Below are positions 38,177 through 48,354 of a stretch of 64,000 nucleotides of DNA, one piece after another. The notes beneath the pieces are model-generated. The model saw nothing but the letters and a program-made list of their open reading frames with translations, had not been told where the DNA came from and ran no database searches. Source of the stretch: an uncultured Pseudomonadota bacterium (GTDB taxonomy: Bacteria; Pseudomonadota; Gammaproteobacteria; Burkholderiales; Thiobacillaceae); contig CAILNT010000074.1 of assembly GCA_903835655.1 (NCBI GenBank), forward strand, positions 1 through 64,000, read 5' to 3'. A program made the translations under genes and the position numbers. Numbering within the stretch: position 1 is the stretch's first letter; each line of letters opens with the position of its first letter.

Positions 38177-41100
38177 AGCAACTCCTCCCAGGTGATCCGA
38201 TTCACCGTCACTGCGCCCTGTGGCTGAAACTTGATGACTACGGCATTTCCCGTCGTCGTCTGAGTGATCAGAAACTGCTGGCTGCCAATCGAGATGACCC
38301 AGGGCGTGCCGACGCCGTTTTGCTGGACGCCGACGACGGAAGCCGTGGCGCCGCTGATCCCTGCGCTGCTGTTGGTGCTGGCCGCGAAAGATCCCGCCGC
38401 GTTGGCGAAAACATTCTGTGCATTTCCCGCACCGGAAGCCATGTTGAACGCACGGGTCCATCCGGTGGGCAACACCGGACTGCATTGTCCCAGCGTCGTC
38501 GTCGGGGGCGTCGTCGTATTCACGACCAGTTCGCCACCGCTAAAAACCGGACTGTAAATAGTCTGCTCGCCGGCTCCTTGCACCAAGCCGGGCAAATCGA
38601 ATAGCCACCCGTATTGGGTGTTTCCAGAAGCACAGGATGTACTTCCAGTCCAGCAGACCGTGGCGGTCGCCATGGTGGCATACCCTCCTGATTGAGTAAC
38701 CTGCGTGTCGACATACAGGTTGGATCGCGCAAAGGTCCGATAGGGGGACGAGGTGGGTTCGCTGAGCCAGGCATATTGCGTGGTCGATGCGGGAATATGC
38801 ACCCCGTTCGCCGTCGTCGTACCATTGTTCCAGGCACTCATATCCCAGTCCCAGATTCCATAGACCGTCTGCGTTCCCGACGCGTAGGTGTTGGCCGCCG
38901 ACATCGAAACCGGCGTTGCCTGACCCGTGCCGAAACCCAACAATACCCGGTTCGCCCCTCCGGTGATCGTTCCCGTGACTGCAATCTGGGTCGTGATCGG
39001 CTGCCGGTTGCCCAGACTGTCCTTGGCGACAAAGAGCGGCGTCGCCGTGGGCTGACCATATTTCGAAACGCCCCAGTCACTTGGATTGCTGCTGGTGAGG
39101 TCGAATCGCCAGACGTTGCCCAATAAATCACCCGCATAAAGATAATCCGCGACATGATCGGCGTCGAGGTCGGCGGAGGCCACGCTATTGATGCCGTCCG
39201 GTGTCGTTGTGGAGCCGGCACCCGTGCTCAGCCATTTAAATGTAATTGCCCCGCTAGTGGCGTCGACCAGGCCGATATAGATACCGGCCAGCCCATTGCT
39301 GCTACCCAAGCCATTTCCGAAGAGAATCGCCCATTGGCCATTGTGCAAACGACGAACCAGGGGGATGCCGGTAGAAGTTCCAAGATTGGCCAGTGTCGCC
39401 ACTTTCCAATCACCTATGACCAGGCTTGCGGCATGGGCTTCCGAGAATTGGGAAGGATCCGTGACATCGAGCGCATAGATTCCACTTCCCCCCGAGCCCA
39501 ACGCCCCGACCAACCAGGTATGCCACGCGCCGGCGTAATACAGGTCACCCGTTCCCGGTGTGGCATCGACCAGATAATCATGTCCATAGGTTGGGTTGGT
39601 CAGGTCGACGACCGCACTGTTGGCCAATACTGTGGCGGGCATGTAGCCCATGACTTCATAGCCGTCATTGTTAGTGCTGTCGTAGCTCCCATCCGAACTA
39701 TTTGCACCGGTCCGGAACCCGTGCACCAAACCGTCATTGCTGCCCGAGTACACCACATTCAATCGCGTCGCATTAGCGGTTTTGAAGGCGACGTAGGACG
39801 ACTCCGTACCCGCGCCATAGTGCGCATCCGTGAAGGTCGCGCCATAGTTCATGGAGGGAGGGCCCACCCAGGTTGGACTGGAATTGATGATGTCTCCGAG
39901 GACTCCCGCTCTGATGCGCAACGGCCCTGGAGGCGAAGTGCTCTGCTCCTCACTGCGGTCGCCGCGCAGCCAATTCAAGCGGTACGAACCATAGCCGTCT
40001 GTAGAGTTCAGCATGGTCTGCTGCGCGGACGTGAGATTGGCCCATTCCAGGGGAACCCCCGTCGTTCCGTTCCAGGTCAGGAGTTTCCGCGATGCCGGCG
40101 ACTCCACGCTGACGCTATTGGTGGCACTGCCACTCGCATCCGTCCCCATGCTGGCACACCCGCCACCTGTCAACACACAGGATGCATCCCAGTCCGCTGT
40201 GCCCGACACGCCAATCGTGCCGTTGGTGTTGACCAATGCCTTGGAAACCAGAGATGCCGTCCAGTTATTGGGGTTGTACGATGCCAGGTACTCCTGCGTG
40301 CCAATTCTGATCTGACCGGCTTGAACCGTATTGGCCGATGCGCTGCTGCTGGACTGAGTCGGTTCAGCCGCGAAACAAGTGATTTCATGGACATTATTGG
40401 AACCGCCGGTTGAACCCGCAAAACCGAAACGCAGAACGGACGGCAGCGGCCCGTTGGCCGTGGTCATGTTCCAGTTGGACAACACGGTCTGATACGCCGC
40501 GCCGTTGTAGCTGTACATGAAAGTCAGGTAACCGGCGGGTGTGATTTGTAATCTGTAGGTTATCGGCCATGCCTGGGAACGCAAACTATGGGCTTCATCC
40601 GCAAGCAATTGCGTGCCAGGCAGAACCCAATTACCCCCCGGGATCACGGCATAATCAAGATACGAGGGGGCGCTGTTTGTATTACGTGGTCCGGTCTGCG
40701 AGCTATCCGCAGCGGTGCCCGAGACGTTGGTGATGGCTCCCGGAGTGGAAGCCAGTGTAATTTGAAAAGTATTCTGGGTTGCATTCGCGATGGCATACGA
40801 ACCAGAAACTGCCGCGGGCGTGGTCAATTTCGCCGTTCCGGAACTATTGATCAGCGTCGATGGTGTGGAACTCAGGGTAACCTGGAAAGAGTTGCTGGTG
40901 ACATTGGAAACGGCGTATGCACCGGGAATCGTGGGCTGGTTACTGGTATCCGTTGCCGTACCTGAGGTATTGGTGACGCTACCAGGATTGCTGCTCAGCG
41001 TGATATCAAACGTATTGGTTGTCTTATTTGAAATGACGAACGCTCTACCCGTGATGGCCACCGAGTTGGCATCCGTAATGGCTCCTCCGATCGTCACGCT

Positions 41101-42276
41101 ATCGCCGTTCGTGTAGCCGTTATTAGCAACGGTTAACGTCACGGTTTTGCTGGTTCCGCTATGCGCGGCCCCCGTGATGTTTTTCGCAACAGCACCCGCA
41201 GTGACCCCAGCCAGTGTCACTGAATCCCCATTTGCGAAGCCGTGGGCTTCCGTGGTCGTTACGGTCAAGGTGGTGCCGCTATTCGATGCGTTACTGATCG
41301 CATGTACGGGTGCGACATCGTTGATGGCACCTGCCAGAACCACGCTGTCACCCGTTAGAAATCCGTTATTGGGAACGGTCACGGTCACCGTTCTGCCGCT
41401 ACTGGCTATGGCGGTTATCGATTGTGGATTCGAGCTGGAATTATTCCAGAGCGTACCTGTGACACAAGTCTGCCTCACCGCCGTTTGCTGCGCGGAAGAG
41501 GATAGCGTGGACGGATAATACCAGGGGTAGTTCTGGTTCAACCAATACCAACTCACATTACCGGCCCCACGTAAGCCGATACGATTGGCCTGCATATAAC
41601 TACCACTGACATAACTGTTGTAGCCATTGGAACTGGAACTCGATGTCCTTACGGCAATGCCCGTGGCGGTATTGTCGCCGGAGTTGAGATAATTGCCGTA
41701 TTCATCCATGCCCAGACCAAGATAAGCCCCCGTCAGACCCGTGTAGGGCGCATTGCTATTGGAGCAACTATAGGCAAGGCTCCCCCCCCAGGAACCAAGA
41801 TTATTCCCCCCGCCGACACTGGTTGGCACGCCGCCATCCATGAGAAAGAATGACATGCCGTCCGCGCCTTCACTGGCCAATCCATCATGACTGCCACCAT
41901 AGGAATAGGTCGTAAAGGTGGCTTGCAAGCCCTGATTACTGGGGAAGGTAAAGCTGGAAACGATGGCGCCATGCTGATTCCCCTGCGCAGGCGTCAAGCG
42001 CAGCGCGCCGCTGCCGGCGGCATCGGATATCGCTGTGCAAGCGGGTATGACGCTGGAAGAGGTTGCGTGAACGCCTGCCGTCAGACAGGGGTAGCCATTG
42101 AAAGACATCACCATCCAGTTGTTATTGTCTGTAGGTTGGGTAAAGTCATCGGTTACCGTCACCGCAATGGACTGTGCGGAAAACAGCAAAGTGAAAAACA
42201 ACAATAATCCGCAATGACGGGCCTCCCATGCAGAAACATGACCCGCGTGGACGAATTCAAGGGGATTGATCTTCAT
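38173..42276 (-). CDS. pilY1: PilY1/PilC-type pilus tip adhesin with an interrupted lectin-like domain
   Basis: The product has 1367 residues. A signal peptide (about 22-38) is followed by a lectin-like domain whose first half runs to about residue 282 ([46 protein letters not shown]). About 250 residues of tandem repeats come next. The second half of the lectin domain follows ([34 protein letters not shown], about 535-665), then the C-terminal PilY1 beta-propeller (about 785-1340: [24 protein letters not shown]) with a calcium-type loop [16 protein letters not shown] near 1035. It promotes pilus extension and adhesion and fits the pilX-pilE context. Confidence 0.93.
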   Translation of the reverse strand: MKINPLEFVHAGHVSAWEARHCGLLLFFTLLFSAQSIAVTVTDDFTQPTDNNNWMVMSFNGYPCLTAGVHATSSSVIPACTAISDAAGSGALRLTPAQGNQHGAIVSSFTFPSNQGLQATFTTYSYGGSHDGLASEGADGMSFFLMDGGVPTSVGGGNNLGSWGGSLAYSCSNSNAPYTGLTGAYLGLGMDEYGNYLNSGDNTATGIAVRTSSSSSNGYNSYVSGSYMQANRIGLRGAGNVSWYWLNQNYPWYYPSTLSSSAQQTAVRQTCVTGTLWNNSSSNPQSITAIASSGRTVTVTVPNNGFLTGDSVVLAGAINDVAPVHAISNASNSGTTLTVTTTEAHGFANGDSVTLAGVTAGAVAKNITGAAHSGTSKTVTLTVANNGYTNGDSVTIGGAITDANSVAITGRAFVISNKTTNTFDITLSSNPGSVTNTSGTATDTSNQPTIPGAYAVSNVTSNSFQVTLSSTPSTLINSSGTAKLTTPAAVSGSYAIANATQNTFQITLASTPGAITNVSGTAADSSQTGPRNTNSAPSYLDYAVIPGGNWVLPGTQLLADEAHSLRSQAWPITYRLQITPAGYLTFMYSYNGAAYQTVLSNWNMTTANGPLPSVLRFGFAGSTGGSNNVHEITCFAAEPTQSSSSASANTVQAGQIRIGTQEYLASYNPNNWTASLVSKALVNTNGTIGVSGTADWDASCVLTGGGCASMGTDASGSATNSVSVESPASRKLLTWNGTTGVPLEWANLTSAQQTMLNSTDGYGSYRLNWLRGDRSEEQSTSPPGPLRIRAGVLGDIINSSPTWVGPPSMNYGATFTDAHYGAGTESSYVAFKTANATRLNVVYSGSNDGLVHGFRTGANSSDGSYDSTNNDGYEVMGYMPATVLANSAVVDLTNPTYGHDYLVDATPGTGDLYYAGAWHTWLVGALGSGGSGIYALDVTDPSQFSEAHAASLVIGDWKVATLANLGTSTGIPLVRRLHNGQWAILFGNGLGSSNGLAGIYIGLVDATSGAITFKWLSTGAGSTTTPDGINSVASADLDADHVADYLYAGDLLGNVWRFDLTSSNPSDWGVSKYGQPTATPLFVAKDSLGNRQPITTQIAVTGTITGGANRVLLGFGTGQATPVSMSAANTYASGTQTVYGIWDWDMSAWNNGTTTANGVHIPASTTQYAWLSEPTSSPYRTFARSNLYVDTQVTQSGGYATMATATVCWTGSTSCASGNTQYGWLFDLPGLVQGAGEQTIYSPVFSGGELVVNTTTPPTTTLGQCSPVLPTGWTRAFNMASGAGNAQNVFANAAGSFAASTNSSAGISGATASVVGVQQNGVGTPWVISIGSQQFLITQTTTGNAVVIKFQPQGAVTVNRITWEELL
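40670..41430 (-). repeat. Coding tandem repeats inserted in the PilY1 lectin domain
   Basis: Two repeat types are present within the protein. Type A occurs three times around [33 protein letters not shown] and [17 protein letters not shown]. Type B occurs three times around [34 protein letters not shown] and [17 protein letters not shown]. The GDSV pattern resembles small beta modules found in phage tail and adhesin proteins. The flanking lectin sequence reads through normally on either side. Confidence 0.75.
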
Positions 42277-42280
42277 GACA

Positions 42281-42823
42281 TTACCCTCCACCCAGATTGC
42301 TGGAATTCGCATGAATCTGATAAACGGATTGCACCACGGCGGCTGCAGCGGCACTCCCCCCCGTGGACGTCGCGGTTACCTGATACAAGGCATTGTAGGT
42401 GTCTATATTTCCGAGATATTGGATGTAGAATGCGGGCGCGAGGGCATAGGTACTCAACCCGCCCGCCGAACTCACGCTCATATTGGCCGGTGTGAATGAC
42501 ACCCCGGATGACCGCACCGAGGATTGTGAGGATGGATTCACCAAAGCGTTACTGCATACGACCGGCACGGTAAGCGGGGTTTCAGGTACGCCACAATTGA
42601 CTCCGGTTACCCAGTTGCCCGTATACGTATTGGCCGGCATGGCCATCCATGACTCGGCATAGTTGAGCGCAGTCTGCGCAGCATCGATGGACCGGCTTTT
42701 CTCACGGTTATTTCCAGACATGGACTCATCCATGGCGAGGCCACCGAACATGGAGATCGCCAGCGTGGTCATGAGAAACAGGAAAGCCAGACTCACGATC
42801 AGGATGTAGCCTTTCTCTTTCAT
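42281..42823 (-). CDS. pilX: Type IV pilus assembly protein PilX
   Basis: This 180-residue protein begins MKEKGYILIVSLAFLFLMTTLAI, the PilX N-terminal helix without a classical prepilin Glu, followed by MDESMSGNNREKSRSIDAAQ, strongly typical of PilX_N. PilX helps form the pilus tip or initiation complex with PilV, PilW and PilY1. It sits one base after pilW and four before pilY1. Confidence 0.92.
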   Translation of the reverse strand: MKEKGYILIVSLAFLFLMTTLAISMFGGLAMDESMSGNNREKSRSIDAAQTALNYAESWMAMPANTYTGNWVTGVNCGVPETPLTVPVVCSNALVNPSSQSSVRSSGVSFTPANMSVSSAGGLSTYALAPAFYIQYLGNIDTYNALYQVTATSTGGSAAAAAVVQSVYQIHANSSNLGGG

Positions 42824-42824
42824 G

Positions 42825-43523
42825 TCACAACCCCACCATGTAGGGTATCGTTTGCGAGACACTGATGGTGGCGGCCTGCCCCGGTTGCCCTTGCAGTGGG
42901 TTGACAAATTGCAGCGTCGCCTTGACCGTCTTGACCGCGGACCATAGTGAAACGCTCGAGGCAGACTGATACTGGGTCACGGAGCCAGCCCCCGTGGTAT
43001 CCACGCCATAGCGCACCACCATCCCCGACACCCCGGCAATGAGATTCACCGCATTTACAACACCGCTGGTGTTATCCGTCTCATTGCAGGTCAGGTAGCC
43101 CCCGGACACACTGAAGGTATCCGTGTAGCGATCCCCTTGATTCAACTGTGCAGAGCACCCCTGAAAGGCACTCGTGCTCGCGATGAAGCGCACACTGAGG
43201 CTGTCGTTATTTCCCGTCCCCGTCGTCCCACTTAGCGATTGCCCGGCGGAAAACGCCCCACTTTCTGGAAACGAAGCGACCGCGTTTGTGAATACCATTG
43301 GGGTCGTTGAAACCGGATTCGGAAAATATCCGGCATTGCGTATACTCGATGCAAGAATCCACATCGTCATGCGCTCGTTGTCCTGAAACGAGGACAATTT
43401 CTGACGTAGTGTGTACGTTTGATTCATCGTCACGAATACCATGTCTAGACCGAACAGCAGCAGCAATCCAATGGCAATAGCCACCATCAATTCGATCAGA
43501 CTGAAGCCGCGTTGCGTTTTCAT
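42825..43523 (-). CDS. pilW: Type IV pilus assembly protein PilW
   Basis: This 232-residue minor pilin has a prepilin site (KTQRG/FSLIELMVAIAIGLLLLFG) and a region FQDNERMTMWILASSIRNAGYF typical of PilW. The ATG shares one base with the pilV stop; a GTG one codon upstream is an alternative. It belongs to the minor-pilin priming complex. Confidence 0.92.
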   Translation of the reverse strand: MKTQRGFSLIELMVAIAIGLLLLFGLDMVFVTMNQTYTLRQKLSSFQDNERMTMWILASSIRNAGYFPNPVSTTPMVFTNAVASFPESGAFSAGQSLSGTTGTGNNDSLSVRFIASTSAFQGCSAQLNQGDRYTDTFSVSGGYLTCNETDNTSGVVNAVNLIAGVSGMVVRYGVDTTGAGSVTQYQSASSVSLWSAVKTVKATLQFVNPLQGQPGQAATISVSQTIPYMVGL

Positions 43524-44092
43524 CACTGTATGGAAACCAGTGTGGTGTACTGATGCGCCGCCGACTTTCCCGGTGCCAGCAAACCCGTGGCGCCAGACTG
43601 ATTATTGCTACTCAGTGCGATGTTATTCTCGGACCAGTAGATCGTTATCTGACAAACCATCGGAGACACGGTGGGGCAGGTAATCATCCCGCTATAGGCC
43701 ACGTTTCCCCCTCCCGATGGCAACGACTGGCCGACGGCTAGCGGCAAGGCACTCGCCATCGCCACGCCCCAGTTCTGTAGGTCGTAATACGCCAACTGCT
43801 GTGCGGAACAGACATTAAGGAAGCAGTCGGAAGTGGGGGTCATGGATGAACCCGAACCCACGGCGAGGGTGTTGTTCGTCACGCCCACACTCGTGGGCGG
43901 TGTGCCCCAATACTCGACATTCGCCTGCATCTGCGCTGCCATGCTGGAGGCCAGAATGGCCGCCAGATTCTGGCAACGGGCAGTTCCCGTATTATTGATG
44001 GCAAGCAGCTGGATACCCGCCACCCCCAGCACCCCCACCATGGCGATCACCATGGAAATCAGCACCTCCAGCAAGGCGAAACCGGCGTTCAT
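43523..44092 (-). CDS. pilV: Type IV pilus modification protein PilV
   Basis: This 189-residue minor pilin begins MNAG/FALLEVLISMVIAMVGVLG, with the GVLGVAGIQLLAINNT continuation seen in PilV. Its head domain has two Cys in FLNVCSAQQ and ITCPTVSPMVC. It overlaps fimT by four bases and pilW by one. Confidence 0.92.
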   Translation of the reverse strand: MNAGFALLEVLISMVIAMVGVLGVAGIQLLAINNTGTARCQNLAAILASSMAAQMQANVEYWGTPPTSVGVTNNTLAVGSGSSMTPTSDCFLNVCSAQQLAYYDLQNWGVAMASALPLAVGQSLPSGGGNVAYSGMITCPTVSPMVCQITIYWSENNIALSSNNQSGATGLLAPGKSAAHQYTTLVSIQ

Positions 44093-44691
44093 GGACAGGT
44101 CGCCCCCGTGTGTACTCCCCAGGACCCGGCACTGAAAACGACGCACCGGTACAAACCGGCTGTACTGGAACGGTCGTGCAAGGTGAGTTTGTCGCCGAAG
44201 AAGGTATAGCCCACCGCCGTGAACGTTGGATAAGGCGTCGTTTGCACACTGCTGCTCGTCAACGTGTCGCCATGCGACACACCGGGCGAGACCAGGAGGG
44301 GGGAAGCGGTACTACTCAGGAAAACGATCCAGCCGCCGCTCCAGTCATTTCCCGCGCCACAAGCCGTGCTTGTGGCCGTCCCAGGACAAACGGACACACT
44401 CTGCCCGCGTTTGATCGCCTCGCTGCGCGCAAGGTTCATTCCTTGTTGCAACGCGTTGATTTCGCTCGTCATACGGACATCGTCCAGGACGCCCTGAAAG
44501 GATGCGCCGACGATGACCGCCATGATCGAGACGATGCTGAGCGTCACCAGCATTTCAATCAGCGTGAACCCGGGCAAGTCCCCGCGACGCCCCCCCCCTG
44601 TTTGGGCGTGCCGCACGGCAGGGCGAAGGATGCACACCGCGCCGCGGAAATTTTGCGATTCGATCGACCTCCTGCCTCTGTGCTGGTTCAT
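44089..44691 (-). CDS. fimT: Type IV pseudopilin FimT/GspH-like, long leader
   Basis: This 200-residue protein has the prepilin site LPG/FTLIEMLVTLSIVSIMAVI and a C-terminal head with NDWSGGWIVFLSS, typical of FimT/GspH. The chosen ATG has a strong AGGAGG site eight bases upstream, but gives a leader of about 41 residues, long for a prepilin. A GTG nearer the cleavage site (VRHAQTGGGRRGD) would give about 15. It is the first gene of the minor-pilin operon. Confidence 0.87.
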   Translation of the reverse strand: MNQHRGRRSIESQNFRGAVCILRPAVRHAQTGGGRRGDLPGFTLIEMLVTLSIVSIMAVIVGASFQGVLDDVRMTSEINALQQGMNLARSEAIKRGQSVSVCPGTATSTACGAGNDWSGGWIVFLSSTASPLLVSPGVSHGDTLTSSSVQTTPYPTFTAVGYTFFGDKLTLHDRSSTAGLYRCVVFSAGSWGVHTGATCP

Positions 44692-44922
44692 TGCCTGTCC
44701 TCCTGGCTAGATCGCAGCCCACGCGCGGCACCAGGGAAATCGTGCCCGCACTTGGCCACGGTGGCGGGCTCACGCCACCGACCCTAGCCCGACTCCAGGA
44801 AAAGTCTGGAAGCCATCCAGGGCGTGCAGTGTGATGCTGACCACGCTCAGCAATTTATAGCAAATACATCATAATCAACAAGAAAAATAATATTTATTGA
44901 TTTTGATGTTTGACCGCCACCC
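44692..44922 (-). other. Leader region of the minor-pilin operon
   Basis: These 231 bases hold no gene. The half next to mltA is AT-rich and holds a promoter; the half next to fimT is GC-rich and contains a perfect hairpin with GGTGGCG (44760-44766) and CGCCACC (44773-44779). Transcription from the promoter would give a leader of about 155 bases. Confidence 0.5.
44854..44881 (-). promoter_or_regulatory. Predicted sigma-70 promoter of the pilin operon
   Basis: On the minus strand TTGTTG (plus 44876-44881) and TATAAA (plus 44854-44859) are 16 bases apart in otherwise AT-rich DNA. I see no sigma-54 box (GG-N10-GC pattern with TGGCAC) in the leader. Confidence 0.5.
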
Positions 44923-46266
44923 TCACTGGATCGGAGGTCTGGTGTTTGTGAGCATGGGATAATCACGTGGCAGCAGCAGCCACATTCGCGCCTTCTGCTT
45001 CATGGCGCCTGCAAGCTTGCCAGCCTCGTCGCCGTAACCCCAGAAGAAGTCGGCGCGGACATTGCCATGGATGGCGCTCCCCGTATCCTGCGCCAGGACC
45101 AGTCGGTTCATGGATTCCTTCGTGTTGGGGCGCGAAGTGGTCAACCAGACCGGTGCGCCCAGCGGGATGCCGCGCGGATCGACGGCGATGCTGCGTTCAT
45201 TGGTGAGGGGCACACCCAGCGCGCCCAGAGGGCCCGCACCGGACATGGTGTTCGTGATCTCGCGGAAGAATACGTAGCTGGGATTGGCATTGAGCAACTC
45301 GGCCAGACGCGCCGGATTCTTCCGTGCCCAGTCCTTGATCCCCGCCATGGAAGCCTTGTCCGGGGCAATCTCCCCCTTGTCGATCAGCCACTTGCCGATG
45401 GACCGGTAGGGGTAGCCGTTTTGATCCGCATAGCCTACGCGTACGACCTCGGCGCCTTTGCCCCCTCCCTTGCCACCACCCTTGTCGTCCTCCAGGCGGA
45501 CGCGACCGGAACCTTGCACCTGGAGAAAAAACAACTCCACCGGATCGTCCACCCAGAGCACTTCCTTGCCCCGGACCGGCGCCGCGCCCGCTTCGATTTC
45601 AGCGCGGTTCCAGTAAGGCACCACCTTGTTCCCCTGGACGCGGCCACGCAGGCGCAGGTTCTTCAGTTCCGGGTAGATCGCGCCCAAATCGACCACCAAC
45701 ATGTCGTCCGGGGGTCCATAGAGCGGATAGCGGTAACGCGCGCCGGGCGTGCGACTGCCGTGCAACAAGGGTTCGTAGTAACCGGTGGCCAGGCCATCCA
45801 CCCCCCCCTCGCTTTGGTTGATCTGCCAGGGCTGGAACTGCTGCTCCAGGAAGGTGCGGATTTCTCCGCTTTCGGGCAGGGCGGAGAGTTGCTGCGCGGC
45901 CTCGCACACCCCGGACCAGGCTGGATTTCCGTGCAGACCGCGGCAGGACTGCAACCAGGCCGGCCACGCCAGCGTCAGGTCATCCTCACGCCAACCGGGC
46001 AGTTGTGCGAATACCGCCGGCTTGAGCCAAGGCATGGCAACGGCGATGAGCTTGGGCACCTCGGCCACCGGTGTCGCAGGGGGGGCGGGCGGCTCGGCGC
46101 GAACGGGCACGGCTGGCTCCTCCACTGGCGCGGGTGTGGGGATGGCGGGCAGGATAGGCTGTGGCTTCGCGACCAGTACCGGCTCTACAGATCCGAGCAC
46201 TGGGGGCCGAATAGGCATCTGCTCACAACCGGCCAGCAGTGCCGCGATCAGGAATAGTGCGCGCAT
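44923..46266 (-). CDS. mltA: Membrane-bound lytic murein transglycosylase A
   Basis: This 447-residue lipoprotein has the lipobox IAALLAGCEQ (Cys near 14) and a long Pro/Ala/Val linker to about residue 75. The MltA domain includes GLATGYYEPLLHGSR near 160 and YPLYGPPDDMLVV near 180. The C-terminal 3D domain has LAQDTGSAIHGNVRADFFWG near 388, including the catalytic Asp. MltA cuts peptidoglycan to anhydromuropeptides. Its ATG overlaps the apaG stop by one base. Confidence 0.95.
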   Translation of the reverse strand: MRALFLIAALLAGCEQMPIRPPVLGSVEPVLVAKPQPILPAIPTPAPVEEPAVPVRAEPPAPPATPVAEVPKLIAVAMPWLKPAVFAQLPGWREDDLTLAWPAWLQSCRGLHGNPAWSGVCEAAQQLSALPESGEIRTFLEQQFQPWQINQSEGGVDGLATGYYEPLLHGSRTPGARYRYPLYGPPDDMLVVDLGAIYPELKNLRLRGRVQGNKVVPYWNRAEIEAGAAPVRGKEVLWVDDPVELFFLQVQGSGRVRLEDDKGGGKGGGKGAEVVRVGYADQNGYPYRSIGKWLIDKGEIAPDKASMAGIKDWARKNPARLAELLNANPSYVFFREITNTMSGAGPLGALGVPLTNERSIAVDPRGIPLGAPVWLTTSRPNTKESMNRLVLAQDTGSAIHGNVRADFFWGYGDEAGKLAGAMKQKARMWLLLPRDYPMLTNTRPPIQ

Positions 46267-46643
46267 TAGTGCAGGACGCGCGGCACGGCAAGGATGAACT
46301 CGGGAACTTCCGCCTCGAACGGGCTGCCGTCTTCTGCGACCATCTGATAGCTTCCGCGCATGGAGCCGACCGGGGTGGCGATGGCTGTGCCGCTGGTGTA
46401 TTCGAATTGCTCACCCGGCTTCAACAGCGGCTGTTCGCCGACCACGCCCAAGCCGCGCACTTCCTGCACTTTCTGGTGGGCATCGGTAATCACCCAACGC
46501 CGGGAGATGAGTTGCACCGGAATCTGGCCGTGGTTGGCGATGTTGATCGTGTAGGCGAACACGAAACGCTCCGCCCCCTCATCGGACTGGTCCGGAATGA
46601 AGAGGGTGCGCGCGGTGACGGTGACGTGGTAGTTGTCTGCCAT
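46266..46643 (-). CDS. apaG: ApaG protein
   Basis: This 125-residue protein starts [20 protein letters not shown]. It has the ApaG fibronectin-III-like fold with [19 protein letters not shown] near 46, [17 protein letters not shown] near 65 and [14 protein letters not shown] near 95. The role is uncertain; ApaG affects Co/Mg sensitivity and Ap4A in some bacteria. A longer upstream frame is rejected because it runs into the divergent rpe promoter. Confidence 0.95.
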   Translation of the reverse strand: MADNYHVTVTARTLFIPDQSDEGAERFVFAYTINIANHGQIPVQLISRRWVITDAHQKVQEVRGLGVVGEQPLLKPGEQFEYTSGTAIATPVGSMRGSYQMVAEDGSPFEAEVPEFILAVPRVLH

Positions 46644-46806
46644 GAGGTTTCTGCGGCTGGATGGCTTGCGACCGGTGATTGCACACGAATCGAACAGCCC
46701 TGTCCAGTGCATAGAATTGCCGGGATCGCTCGACCTGACGATTGTCCCGTGCGCGGGGCTCGCGGTTAGAATAGCGGGGTTTATTCATCGTTACAGGACA
46801 GCCCTC

Positions 46807-47493
46807 ATGGCCGATTATCAGATTGCTCCTTCCATCCTCTCCGCCAACTTCGCTCGCCTGGGCGAGGACGTCGACAACGTTCTGGCTTCTGGCGCCGATA
46901 TCGTGCACTTCGACGTGATGGACAACCACTATGTACCAAACCTGACTATCGGTCCGCTCGTATGTGAGGCACTGAGGAAACACGGCGTTACCGCAGCCAT
47001 CGACGTGCACCTGATGGTGAAGCCGGTAGACCGCATCATTCCCGACTTTGCCAAGGCTGGCGCCACGTACATCACCTTTCACCCTGAAGCCTCCGAGCAC
47101 GTCGATCGCACCATCGGCCTGATCAAGGAAAACGGCTGCAAGGCGGGCCTGGTATTCAACCCGGCCACCCCGCTGGACATCCTCGAATACATGCTGCCCA
47201 AACTCGACATGGTGCTATTGATGTCGGTGAACCCGGGCTTCGGCGGCCAGAAATTCATACCCTACGTACTCGACAAGGCCCGCGCTGTGCGCGAAATGAT
47301 CAATGCCGGCGGCTACAACTGCCGTCTCGAGATCGACGGCGGCGTCGGCCCCGCCAACATCTGCGAAGTGGCTCGCGCGGGCGTGGACACCTTCGTCGCT
47401 GGTTCGGCCATCTTCAGCGCCGCGCGTGACAGCGACCCGCATCGCTACGACACCGTGGTCGCCGCCATGCGTGCGGAACTGGCGAAGGCCTGA
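46807..47493 (+). CDS. rpe: Ribulose-phosphate 3-epimerase
   Basis: This 228-residue TIM-barrel enzyme starts [21 protein letters not shown]. The metal and substrate residues are in [20 protein letters not shown] near 34, [11 protein letters not shown] near 66, [16 protein letters not shown] near 139 and [10 protein letters not shown] near 176. It acts in the pentose-phosphate and Calvin cycles. gph and trpE follow on the same strand, a frequent proteobacterial order. Confidence 0.97.
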   Translation: MADYQIAPSILSANFARLGEDVDNVLASGADIVHFDVMDNHYVPNLTIGPLVCEALRKHGVTAAIDVHLMVKPVDRIIPDFAKAGATYITFHPEASEHVDRTIGLIKENGCKAGLVFNPATPLDILEYMLPKLDMVLLMSVNPGFGGQKFIPYVLDKARAVREMINAGGYNCRLEIDGGVGPANICEVARAGVDTFVAGSAIFSAARDSDPHRYDTVVAAMRAELAKA

Positions 47494-47505
47494 AGACAGG
47501 CGAAT

Positions 47506-47544
47506 GGCGAGTCTCCCGTGGCCAACCCCACCGGGCGACTCGCC
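47506..47544. repeat. Stable hairpin between rpe and gph
   Basis: GGCGAGTC (47506-47513) pairs perfectly with GACTCGCC (47537-47544), and the inner CCCGTGG/CCACCGGG can also pair. There is no T tract, so it is more likely an interspersed element or processing hairpin than a terminator. Confidence 0.5.
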
Positions 47545-47565
47545 AGCAGCGACTTGCCACCAACC

Positions 47566-48246
47566 ATGAATTTCCCCCTCCCCCTGAAAGCCGTCGTCAT
47601 CGATCTTGACGGCACGCTGCTGGACACCGCGCCCGATCTCGCCGACGCGGCGATGGCGATGGCCGCCGATCTCGATATGCCGCCGATCGACCTAGCCGAA
47701 GTCAAGACCTATATCGGCAATGGCGTCTCCCGCCTGGTGAAACGGGTACTCACCCGTGACATGCACCGCGACCCGGCCCCGGAACTGTTCGCACGCGCCT
47801 TGCCCCTCTACGAGCGGCACTACGCCGAATGGGTTTCGCGCAAGAGCCGCCCCTACCCTGGCGTGATAGAGGGCCTGCGGGCGATCCAGGCGCTGGGCGT
47901 GCACATGGCATGCATCACCAACAAGGCGGAGCGCTTCACCCTCCCCTTGCTGCGCGACACCGGACTGTTCGACTATTTCGAATTAATCCTTTCCGGCGAC
48001 ACCCTGCCGGAGAGGAAGCCCTCGCCGCTACCGTTGCTCCATGCCTGCGCGGTATTTTCCTGTGAACCGGCGGAATTGCTGTTGATCGGCGACTCGCTCA
48101 ACGACACCCAGGCCGCGCGCGCCGCCGGCAGCCCGGTGTTTTGCGTGCCTTACGGTTACAACCGCGGCCGCCCCGTGGCAGAACTGGATCTGGACGCCGT
48201 CGTCGAGACCCTCGTCGAGGCCGCGCAACGGATCACCCGCAAATGA
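47566..48246 (+). CDS. gph: Phosphoglycolate phosphatase
   Basis: This 226-residue HAD-family phosphatase has VVIDLDGTLLDTAPDLADAA near 10 (nucleophile and acid Asp), ACITNKAERFTLPLL near 111 and LLLIGDSLNDTQAARAAGSP near 171 for the remaining motifs. It removes 2-phosphoglycolate, a product of Rubisco oxygenation and DNA repair. The order rpe-gph-trpE is well known in proteobacteria. Confidence 0.93.
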   Translation: MNFPLPLKAVVIDLDGTLLDTAPDLADAAMAMAADLDMPPIDLAEVKTYIGNGVSRLVKRVLTRDMHRDPAPELFARALPLYERHYAEWVSRKSRPYPGVIEGLRAIQALGVHMACITNKAERFTLPLLRDTGLFDYFELILSGDTLPERKPSPLPLLHACAVFSCEPAELLLIGDSLNDTQAARAAGSPVFCVPYGYNRGRPVAELDLDAVVETLVEAAQRITRK

Positions 48247-48354
48247 ACTCCCTGGAAACCGGAATCGCGATGCGTGCCGCAACACGATGGCGTGGCTGAA
48301 ACGTCCACCGTTCGCGCCCCGCTACTACCGTATCCGACTTTCCAGAGAGCCCTC

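Noticed and set aside
40670-41430. CRISPR-like or satellite repeat
   Set aside because: The repetition is at protein level with diverged bases and no fixed spacers; it is an in-frame part of PilY1.
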